Positions 1 to 5,004 of a stretch of DNA of 5,053 nt are shown piece by piece (position 1 is the stretch's first letter; each line of letters begins with the position of its first letter). The notes under the pieces are model-generated. The model was not told the origin of the DNA, searched no databases, and saw only the letters and a program-made list of their open reading frames with translations. The DNA comes from JAGLHV01 sp023132075 [NCBI: bacterium] (GTDB lineage Bacteria > CBDUZB01 > JAGLHV01). Location of the stretch: the NCBI GenBank assembly GCA_023132075.1, contig JAGLYT010000131.1, positions 1 to 5,053 on the forward strand. Reading direction: 5' to 3'. A program made the position numbers and the translations under genes.

Positions 1-114
1 AAATGGAAATGCCGTAATTGCGGATATGTCCACGAAGGAAAAGAATCGCCTCAACTGTGCCCGGCTTGTGCACATCCGCAAAGTTATTATGAATTACTTT
101 GCGAGAATTATTAA
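1..114 (+). CDS. rbr: Rubrerythrin, C-terminal rubredoxin-like domain (5' partial)
   Basis: This is the 3' end of a gene that begins upstream of the window: 37 codons read in frame from base 1, then TAA at 112-114. The fragment starts KWKCRNCGYVHEG and contains two CxxC knuckles (visible residues C4/C7 and C20/C23, 12 residues apart). The second knuckle lies in CPACAHPQSYYE. This arrangement is the rubredoxin-type Fe(SCys)4 site that ends rubrerythrins. Family knowledge: rubrerythrin is a cytoplasmic non-heme iron protein of anaerobes that reduces hydrogen peroxide to water at a di-iron site in its ferritin-like N-terminal half. Electrons arrive through this rubredoxin domain, originally from NAD(P)H. 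The di-iron half is outside the window, so a rubrerythrin variant with a different N-terminal part cannot be excluded. A flavin NADH oxidoreductase lies about 700 bases downstream, consistent with an oxidative-stress neighbourhood. No convincing terminator directly follows the stop. Confidence 0.88.
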   Translation, partial: KWKCRNCGYVHEGKESPQLCPACAHPQSYYELLCENY

Positions 115-327
115 GATATCCATTCCTTAAAAGGCAAAGCACGAAAAAAAGATGAAAGAAAAGAAAAAAATGATTATCGATTAAGGGGATGTTTTTCATC
201 GGTAGAGTAAATAAAACAATGATTTATAGCATTACCTTTTGAATAGAGAAGATAAAAAAATAATTGTTTTGATTTCTTAAGATTTCAGAATACGCAAAAT
301 GTCCGGACGGTACAATTTAATTCAATG

Positions 328-372
328 AGACTCAGAGTCCTTTCAGTTATGTTGATAAAAACTCTGTAGTCT
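328..372 (+). other. Imperfect long hairpin in the intergenic region
   Basis: AGACTCAGAGT at 328-338 pairs with ACTCTGtAGTCT at 361-372. This gives eleven base pairs interrupted by one bulged T at 367, with a 22-base loop. The left arm is also a local palindrome (GACTCaGAGTC, 329-339), so two exclusive folds are possible. The following segment continues the pattern: AAGGG at 373-377 can pair with CCCTT at 391-395, and CTCAG at 378-382 with CTGAG at 413-417. No T run follows, so it does not look like a terminator. Whether it is transcribed is unknown. Confidence 0.4.
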
Positions 373-470
373 AAGGGCTCAGCACAAATTCCCTTGAAGG
401 GCATCGAAGGATCTGAGGTTTAATTCTCCTGTATCTTATTGCTCAAATGTTATCTGGGATAAATATTCGA

Positions 471-515
471 TTCCCCGCAGCAAGCTGCGGGGAAGTTCAT
501 TTTAAACATTTTTTT
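471..515 (+). terminator. GC-rich perfect hairpin with T tracts: terminator or REP-like element
   Basis: TTCCCCGCAGC at 471-481 and GCTGCGGGGAA at 484-494 are exact reverse complements separated by two bases. In practice this is a 10-bp stem with a CAAG tetraloop. TTTT follows at 500-503 and seven T at 509-515. The first T is several bases from the stem, so the terminator is imperfect in that direction. It would end a transcript arriving from the left, either rubrerythrin with a long 3' tail or a separate RNA. The symmetric CCCCGCAG core also resembles dispersed REP-type palindromes seen between genes in many bacterial genomes, which is the main alternative. Confidence 0.5.
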
Positions 516-591
516 ACAGAGCGAATAATATCATCCTTGTATTATCTTCCAATTTTTTGCGATGACTATTAAATTTAAAAACATTTCTCTA

Positions 592-620
592 TTGAAAACA
601 ATAATAAAAACTTATATAAT
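592..620 (+). promoter_or_regulatory. Sigma-70-type promoter for the small peptide and oxidoreductase
   Basis: TTGAAA at 592-597 (four of six consensus positions in the -35 box) and a perfect TATAAT at 615-620 are separated by exactly 17 bases, the optimal spacing. Transcription would start at about 626-628, giving a short leader that already contains the ribosome binding site of the 24-codon frame at 656. No other place in the window has two boxes this good at this spacing. The transcript probably continues into the oxidoreductase gene at 815, since no GC-rich terminator lies between. Confidence 0.72.
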
Positions 621-655
621 ACGCTATATTTTTTGAAAGAGAGGAAAATTCAATT

Positions 656-730
656 ATGATGATAATTATAGTATTAATATTAATCGTTGGTGGAATTATT
701 TTGTTATTACGGCAAAAAAACAATAAGTGA
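656..730 (+). CDS. 24-residue single-pass membrane peptide
   Basis: ATG at 656 opens a 24-codon frame ending with TGA at 728-730. It is preceded by AGAGAGGA at 638-645, a good Shine-Dalgarno sequence 10 bases upstream, and lies just downstream of a near-consensus promoter. Residues 1-18 are almost entirely Ile, Leu, Val and Met, with a GG pair at 12-13, as in a tightly packed transmembrane helix. The tail after it is polar and basic (RQKNNK). This predicts a single inner-membrane helix with a positively charged, probably cytoplasmic, C-terminus. I do not recognise a family. Possible roles are a small subunit or regulator of a membrane complex, a type I toxin-like peptide, or a leader peptide for the oxidoreductase gene 84 bases downstream. 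Promoter, ribosome binding site and biased composition together favour a real gene, but AT-rich DNA yields hydrophobic short frames by chance. Confidence 0.55.
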   Translation: MMIIIVLILIVGGIILLLRQKNNK

Positions 731-747
731 ATATTTCAATAAATAAT

Positions 748-781
748 ATTATAATGGAAAAAGTCGTTTTTCTATAATAGT
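748..781 (+). promoter_or_regulatory. AT-rich inverted repeat between the small peptide and the oxidoreductase
   Basis: The core GGAAAAA (756-762) faces TTTTTC plus T (767-773) around a GTCG loop. Pairing continues outward through 748-755 and 774-781 with one mismatch (753/776). As RNA this is about 15 pairs including two G-U pairs. It lies 17 bases after the small peptide's stop and just before the oxidoreductase's ribosome binding site. TATAAT occurs once in each arm (750-755 and 773-778), but neither has a good -35 box at proper spacing. It may be a regulator-binding palindrome, an mRNA processing or stabilising hairpin, or a weak attenuator. AT-rich sequence makes chance symmetry a real alternative. 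Confidence 0.35.
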
Positions 782-814
782 TAATATTAAATTAATAAAG
801 GGAGGAAGTTGTAA

Positions 815-2161
815 ATGAAGAAAGAAACAGATGTTTTAGTGTTAGGAGGAGGGCCTGCCGGAATAATAAGTGCGGTTACTGCACGAAAATATTATCCCAA
901 CAAAAAAATTTCCCTGATCAAAAGTATAGAGAAGGGGGTTATTCCCTGTGGTATTCCATATATGTTTTCCTCCCTAAAAAATCCGGAGGAAAACAAATTA
1001 GGAAATGCTGCATTGGAAAAGAATAATATTGAATTATTTATAGATGAAGCGGTTCAGATAGAACGCAAAGAAAAAGTTGTTACTACTAAAAATAAGGATA
1101 CCTATCATTATGAAAAATTAATTTTAGCGATTGGCTCAGACCCAATTGTGCCGCCTATTCCCGGTATTGATAAAAAGGGTATTTATCCTGTGTACAAAGA
1201 AATGGGTTATCTTAAGGATGCTGTAGCAACTTTTAAAAAAGCAAAAAATGTTTTGGTATTAGGAGGAGGATTTATTGGCGTGGAATTTGCCGATGAGCTT
1301 GCCAAAATAGATGGGCATAATGTGTATTTAGTTGAAATGTTGCCGGATTTATTAGCTAATTCTTTCGATAGCGAATTTTCCCGGTTAGTAGAGGAAAAAT
1401 TAAAAACAAACGGTGTTAAAGTATTGACTAATGTTAAGGTAGAAAGTTTCTCAGGTAATGATGCCGTGGAAAAAGTTAAATTTTCTAATGGTCAGGAGAT
1501 AGCAATTGATTGTGTTGTTTTAGGCATTGGGGCGTTTCCTAATACAAAAATAGCTAAAGAATCAGGATTAAAATTAGGTATGGGTAAAGGAATATGGGTA
1601 GATGAATATATGAGAACGGTTGATCCGGATGTTTTTGCAGTAGGAGATTGTGCAGGGAAAAGAGATTTTTTTACGCGCAAAGATGCGCCGGTAATGCTTG
1701 CCTCCACTGCAACAGCAGAAGCCAGAATAGCCGGATCAAATCTTTATCAGTTAAAAGTCGTCCGTGAAATTAAAGGAATAATTGCAATATATTCAACCTA
1801 TGTTAATGGTTTAGCTTTGGCTTCAGCCGGCCTCACCGAAAATAATGCAAAGAAAGAAGGTTTTGAAATTGTGGTAGGTGTTGCTAATAGTGTGGATAAA
1901 CATCCCGTTACGATGCCTGGCGCACATGAATTAAAAGTTAAATTAATTTTTTCAAAACAGTCCGGGATTTTAATGGGTGGGCAAGTTGCCGGGGGAATAT
2001 CATGTGGGGAAGTGATTAATATTATTGGGGTAGCAATACAGAAAATGATTTCTTTAACCGAATTGGAAACTTTACAACTGGCTACTCATCCTTGTTTAAC
2101 AAGTGCCCCGACGACATATCCGCTGGTATTAGCTGCTCATGATGCAGTAGGTAAAATTTAA
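815..2161 (+). CDS. FAD-dependent NADH oxidoreductase, CoA-disulfide reductase / NADH oxidase family
   Basis: This 448-residue flavoprotein has the full architecture of single-cysteine pyridine-nucleotide disulfide oxidoreductases. An N-terminal FAD Rossmann motif is at 10-16 (LGGGPAG). The redox cysteine is C45 in IPCGIPYM. The NAD-binding motif is at 149-155 (LGGGFIG), with E174 ending the next strand, which usually favours NADH over NADPH. The second FAD motif is at 274-280 (FAVGDCA), and a C-terminal dimerisation domain runs from about 320, with HPVTMPGAH near 363-371 and H425. Length is typical. Known members reduce O2 to water, peroxide to water, or CoA and related disulfides or polysulfide with NADH. 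Sequence alone does not choose among these. The start is supported by AGGGAGGA at 799-806, nine bases upstream. It lies downstream of a rubrerythrin and is probably co-transcribed with the small membrane peptide, consistent with oxygen or peroxide defence in the cytoplasm. No missing motif or frameshift is seen. No strong terminator follows. Confidence 0.9.
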   Translation: MKKETDVLVLGGGPAGIISAVTARKYYPNKKISLIKSIEKGVIPCGIPYMFSSLKNPEENKLGNAALEKNNIELFIDEAVQIERKEKVVTTKNKDTYHYEKLILAIGSDPIVPPIPGIDKKGIYPVYKEMGYLKDAVATFKKAKNVLVLGGGFIGVEFADELAKIDGHNVYLVEMLPDLLANSFDSEFSRLVEEKLKTNGVKVLTNVKVESFSGNDAVEKVKFSNGQEIAIDCVVLGIGAFPNTKIAKESGLKLGMGKGIWVDEYMRTVDPDVFAVGDCAGKRDFFTRKDAPVMLASTATAEARIAGSNLYQLKVVREIKGIIAIYSTYVNGLALASAGLTENNAKKEGFEIVVGVANSVDKHPVTMPGAHELKVKLIFSKQSGILMGGQVAGGISCGEVINIIGVAIQKMISLTELETLQLATHPCLTSAPTTYPLVLAAHDAVGKI

Positions 2162-2190
2162 CCGGCATAAAGATAAAATTTGTTGCCGAC

Positions 2191-2224
2191 AAACAATTTG
2201 AATGGTTGCTTTTAGAGATTGTTT
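2191..2224. repeat. Short inverted repeat downstream of the oxidoreductase
   Basis: AAACAAT at 2191-2197 and ATTGTTT at 2218-2224 are exact reverse complements separated by 20 bases; two further pairs (one G-U) extend the stem inward. It is followed by a run of A, not T, so it does not resemble a + strand intrinsic terminator. A second short pairing, CGGCA 2163-2167 with TGCCG 2184-2188, lies just before it. The rest of 2162-2373 is AT-rich with nothing else recognisable. Chance symmetry is likely. Confidence 0.2.
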
Positions 2225-2373
2225 AAAAAAAATTTAAAAATATCATTGTGAGGTAAAATGGGAAAGCAATATTGTTGTTTTCCTGGGAGAAGAAGATTGT
2301 TATTTTCTTATAGGTTTGCAATGACACAGGTGAAGCGGGTTAAAAATATTTTGTATAACTTTAATCGTTTTTT

Positions 2374-2916
2374 ATGAAAAGAGGGAAAATGAAATTTTTA
2401 AAATTTATGTTCGGTATGATAATTTGTTTATTAATTTTCGGTATGTTTGTTTTACCCAAAAGCAGGCAAATTGTTGCACAGGAGAAAATCTTAGATATTG
2501 ATGCATCTAAAAAAATCGACGAAATATTAGATTGGTTTCGGGATGTTTATTTAGAGAAGCAGATTAAAATAGAGGAGGCTTTTAAAAAAATAAAGGACCA
2601 CTCTCCGGACAAAAAAGATAAAGTAAAAAACAAAAAAGAGATGGAATCAATTTTAACTAACAAAGAATTAGTGAAATTAAATAAATTAACATGGGAATAT
2701 ACAAACATTAATGTTCCCAAAGCCTTAATTAAGATAGAAACTCTCTGTTTAAAACAAGAGGAAAAAATAGCAAAACTGGAATATTTGTTGGCAAAAGAAA
2801 AAGCAAAAAATTCCAGAAAAAGCATGACGGACCAGGTTAAAGAGAAAAAGGAATCATACAAAAAAGCAAAAAAAGAATATAAAGAATTTTTAAAAAAGGC
2901 AAGGTCGGCTGATTAA
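2374..2916 (+). CDS. Unrecognised lysine-rich coiled-coil protein with an N-terminal signal or anchor
   Basis: I do not recognise a family. The 180-residue product has a basic start (MKRGKMKFLK), a hydrophobic segment at about 11-28 (MFGMIICLLIFGMFVL) and then RQIVAQEK. That reads as a signal peptide with possible cleavage after A35, or an uncleaved membrane anchor. The rest is highly charged, dominated by Lys and Glu. Predicted helices with heptad-like character lie at about 45-75 and 115-178, split by a polar lysine-rich stretch at 76-92. One cysteine (C125) follows the leader. It may form a periplasmic or surface-facing helical bundle. The first ATG has no ribosome binding site. ATG at 2389 (residue M6) has GAGGG at 2381-2385 only three to four bases upstream and may be the true start, giving 175 residues with an equally good signal sequence. 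The gene is visibly more A-rich than the next one. The gaps to both neighbours exceed 150 bases, so co-transcription is uncertain. Confidence 0.72.
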   Translation: MKRGKMKFLKFMFGMIICLLIFGMFVLPKSRQIVAQEKILDIDASKKIDEILDWFRDVYLEKQIKIEEAFKKIKDHSPDKKDKVKNKKEMESILTNKELVKLNKLTWEYTNINVPKALIKIETLCLKQEEKIAKLEYLLAKEKAKNSRKSMTDQVKEKKESYKKAKKEYKEFLKKARSAD

Positions 2917-3087
2917 GTAAAAGAATACATAGTGCAGAGGAAGATGCATTATTAAGATGAGTAAAGCTTTGTTCCTTCCCCCGAATTTTCACATTATAAA
3001 TATATAATTCAGAGAGGAAATTATAGACAGGAACATCCCTGGCTGTTTGCAGAGATGGTTCTTTAAAGGGCTATATTAATTTTTATT
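2917..3087. other. Leader region before the ABC-F gene
   Basis: This 171-base gap ends at an ABC-F start codon that lacks a nearby ribosome binding site: the closest purine run, AAAGGG at 3065-3070, is 17 bases away. A perfect TATAAT at 3003-3008 has no -35 partner at 16-18 bases, so a promoter here is only possible. A good ribosome-binding-like AGAGAGGA at 3011-3018 is not followed by an ATG. A small stem, CAGG 3028-3031 with CCTG 3038-3041, is too weak to be a terminator. No conserved riboswitch is recognisable. Confidence 0.4.
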
Positions 3088-4956
3088 ATGATTCAGATAT
3101 TAGGGCTTAGCAAATCATACGGAGAACAGGTGTTATTTAAAAATCTCAGTTTCTCCATTAATCGCGGAGACAAGATTGGCCTGGTAGGAAGAAACGGGGT
3201 AGGGAAGTCGACGTTGTTTGCTATGCTCCTCGATGATATTGAGCCGGATGACGGAAGCATTTTATTTCCCCGCAATTATCGTATCGGACATGTTAAACAA
3301 TACATCAATTTTACGCAGTCAACTGCACTGGAAGAGGGTTGCCTTGGCCTTCAGGATGAAGAAAAACATAATCATTGGAAGGTAGAAAAAGTGCTTAGCG
3401 GGTTAGGGTTTAATAAAGACGATTTATCTAAACATCCGTCAGTTTTTTCCGGCGGCTATCAAATACGGCTTAATCTTGCTAAAGTGCTCGTTTCTTTTCC
3501 TGACCTTCTCCTGCTGGATGAGCCTAACAATTATCTTGATATTGTTGCCACCCGTTGGTTGACCGGATTTCTGAAGTCCTGGAAAACGGAGATTATGCTG
3601 ATTACCCACGATCGTAATTTTATGGACAATATTACTACTCACACAATGATTATTCACCGTAACACCGTCAAAAAAAATTCCGGAGATACTGCCAAGTTAT
3701 ACAACCAGATTGCACAAGAGGAAGAAATCCATGAGAAAACCCGTATTCGTGATGAGAAAGAGCGAAAGAAAACGGAATTGTTTATCCGGCGGTTTCGGGC
3801 TAAGGCGCGGCTGGGAGGAATGGTTCAGTCCCGGATAAAAACTCTTCAAAAACGGGAGAAACAGGATAAACTGAAAAAAATAGATAATCTCGAGTTTACC
3901 TTTAACACTGCCCCTTTTCCTGCAGCACAGATGATGCAGGCATACAACATCGGTTTTAGTTATGACCAAAACGAAGCCAACCTAATTGATGATTTTTCTA
4001 TCTCGTTAGGTAAACGGGAACGGATTTGCGTAATTGGAAGAAACGGACGGGGTAAATCCACATTACTGCGGATTCTTGCCGGTGAGCTGAAGTCGCAATT
4101 GGGAAATATCAAAATGCATGCCGCGGTGAAGATTGGTTATTTTGGACAATCAAATATTGCCAGGCTGAGGGAAAATAAGACGGTGTTGGAGGAAGTTGGG
4201 GAAGGTAATCCCAATTCGCTTCCTCAGAATGTACGCAATATTTGTGGTGCGATGATGTTTAGCGGTGATGATGCCCTGAAAAAAATAAAACTACTTTCCG
4301 GCGGAGAAAAAAGCAGGGTGCTTTTAGGCCGATTGTTGATGAGTCCTTCAAACCTGCTCTTGCTGGATGAGCCAACGAACCATTTGGATATGGAATCTTG
4401 CGATGCCTTGTTGGAATCAATAGACAATTTTGACGGTTCTCTGGTTATTGTTTCTCATAACGAGATGATCTTGAATGCTATAGCCAATCGTTTTATTATA
4501 TTTGACCGGGGGCGTGTTACGGTTTTTGACGGAACGTATGGGGAGTTTCTCCAGAAAATTGGCTGGCAGGATGAGGAAGGAGAATATCGAAAACAGAAAA
4601 AGAAAAATGTGGTTGCTGTTGATAGGAAAGCTTTGAAAAAAATGAAGGGGAAACTTATTCAGGATCGCAGCCAGATCCTCAACCCGCTTGGATTACGAAT
4701 AAAAGAGTTAGAAAGAGTTATAGCCGGAAAAGAGAAAGAAATGCATCAGACCACTGCTTTTCTGGTAAAAGCGTCTACAAAGGGTGATGTGTCAGCTATC
4801 ACAGAGCTGTCCCAAAAACATCACGAATTGCGTTCGCATATTGATTCGCTATATGGTCAGATGGAAGAATCTCTTTCAAAATATGAAAAGAAATGCGAGT
4901 ATTATAAACAGCGGCTTGCCGAATTTGATACGGAAAAACAGAAAGACAGCCCATAG
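3088..4956 (+). CDS. ABC-F family ATPase (Uup/YheS-like, ribosome-associated)
   Basis: This is a 622-residue protein with two ABC ATPase domains and no membrane segment, the hallmark of ABC-F proteins. NBD1 has Walker A GRNGVGKST (34-42), signature FSGGYQIRL (120-128), Walker B ending LLLLDEPNNYLD (140-151) and switch H174. The charged helical linker (about 205-270, with FIRRFRAKA and VQSRIKTL) is the P-site tRNA interaction motif. NBD2 has GRNGRGKST (317-325), LSGGEKSRV (403-411), LLLLDEPTNHLD (423-434) and switch H457. Both catalytic glutamates (E145, E428) are present. A coiled-coil C-terminal extension covers about 505-615, as in Uup and YheS. Family knowledge: ABC-F proteins bind the ribosomal E site and act on peptidyl-tRNA, relieving stalls or protecting against ribosome-targeting antibiotics. 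Oddities: DEPNNYLD replaces the usual DEPTNHLD in NBD1, and VSHNE replaces SHD in NBD2. The start at 3088 sits directly on the first NBD strand and an in-frame stop at 3064 excludes a much longer form. The stop lies inside a 7-base repeat array. Confidence 0.93.
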   Translation: MIQILGLSKSYGEQVLFKNLSFSINRGDKIGLVGRNGVGKSTLFAMLLDDIEPDDGSILFPRNYRIGHVKQYINFTQSTALEEGCLGLQDEEKHNHWKVEKVLSGLGFNKDDLSKHPSVFSGGYQIRLNLAKVLVSFPDLLLLDEPNNYLDIVATRWLTGFLKSWKTEIMLITHDRNFMDNITTHTMIIHRNTVKKNSGDTAKLYNQIAQEEEIHEKTRIRDEKERKKTELFIRRFRAKARLGGMVQSRIKTLQKREKQDKLKKIDNLEFTFNTAPFPAAQMMQAYNIGFSYDQNEANLIDDFSISLGKRERICVIGRNGRGKSTLLRILAGELKSQLGNIKMHAAVKIGYFGQSNIARLRENKTVLEEVGEGNPNSLPQNVRNICGAMMFSGDDALKKIKLLSGGEKSRVLLGRLLMSPSNLLLLDEPTNHLDMESCDALLESIDNFDGSLVIVSHNEMILNAIANRFIIFDRGRVTVFDGTYGEFLQKIGWQDEEGEYRKQKKKNVVAVDRKALKKMKGKLIQDRSQILNPLGLRIKELERVIAGKEKEMHQTTAFLVKASTKGDVSAITELSQKHHELRSHIDSLYGQMEESLSKYEKKCEYYKQRLAEFDTEKQKDSP

Positions 4957-5004
4957 TCCACAGTCGATAGTCCATAGACAATAGGCAACAGATAGTTATG
5001 GGCT
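4948..5004. repeat. 8-bp inverted repeat enclosing the heptamer array
   Basis: AGCCCATA at 4948-4955 and TATGGGCT at 4997-5004 are exact reverse complements. Two G-U pairs could extend the stem inward, leaving a loop of about 37-41 bases made of the heptamer repeats. On the + strand the right arm is followed by AAAAAGGGAAAA, so it is not a normal terminator for the ABC-F gene. Read on the minus strand, the hairpin is followed by a T-rich stretch, so it might end a convergent transcript from the right; that is weak. Confidence 0.4.
4951..4992. repeat. Six degenerate 7-base tandem repeats across the ABC-F stop codon
   Basis: The units are CCATAGT (4951), CCACAGT (4958), CGATAGT (4965), CCATAGA (4972), CAATAGG (4979) and CAACAGA (4986). 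All have C at position 1, A at 3, A at 5 and G at 6, with C or T at position 4. The ABC-F stop TAG (4954-4956) lies inside the first unit, so the array supplies the last codon and the stop. Degenerate heptamers of this look occur between genes in a range of environmental bacteria; their function is not known to me. Confidence 0.7.

Larger units (their letters stand above)
115..591. other. Long gene-free stretch with a folded middle segment
   Basis: No open frame with a plausible start and ribosome binding site is visible on either strand. The first part (115-300) is A-rich and unremarkable. From about 300 the base composition becomes more balanced, and short symmetric elements cluster: GTCCGGAC at 301-308, a hairpin at 328-372, CCCTTgAAGGG at 391-401, CTCAG at 378-382 facing CTGAG at 413-417, and the GC-rich hairpin at 471-494. 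The density of pairing suggests either a structured RNA or remnants of dispersed intergenic repeats. From 516 to 591 it is again AT-rich, leading into the promoter. Confidence 0.6.

Noticed and set aside
152-184. 10-codon frame (MKEKKKMIID) in the A-rich stretch after rubrerythrin
   Set aside because: No ribosome binding site; lysine codons arise from A runs; too short to support.
742-754. PerR/Fur-like box (AATAATATTATAA) upstream of the oxidoreductase
   Set aside because: It keeps one half-site of the PerR consensus but the left half does not align at the required spacing, and such strings are common in AT-rich DNA.
656-815. Type I toxin-antitoxin arrangement with an antisense RNA to the small peptide
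   Set aside because: I looked for a minus-strand promoter in this segment; minus-strand TATAAT strings exist but have no matching -35 box, so the antitoxin RNA cannot be supported.
1492-1707. 71-codon frame on the minus strand inside the oxidoreductase gene
   Set aside because: It overlaps conserved FAD-binding coding sequence entirely and shows no domain of its own; it is a shadow frame.
2354-2359. TATAAC as a -10 box for the lysine-rich protein gene
   Set aside because: The upstream hexamer at the right distance (around TGAAGC) is a poor -35, and the transcript would begin almost at the first ATG.
2547-2861. 104-codon minus-strand frame rich in Phe and Ser opposite the lysine-rich protein
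   Set aside because: Its composition is the mirror of AAA/GAA-rich codons on the + strand, which produce TTT/TTC on the other strand; no independent support.
3003-3008. Perfect TATAAT as promoter for the ABC-F gene
   Set aside because: No -35-like hexamer at 16-18 bases upstream and no extended -10; kept only as a remark in the leader entry.
4784-4984. 66-codon + strand frame overlapping the end of the ABC-F gene
   Set aside because: It is out of frame with a clear ABC-F coiled-coil coding region, and its tail is just the heptamer repeat translated.
4951-4992. CRISPR array
   Set aside because: The units are contiguous 7-mers without spacers; this is a simple tandem repeat.
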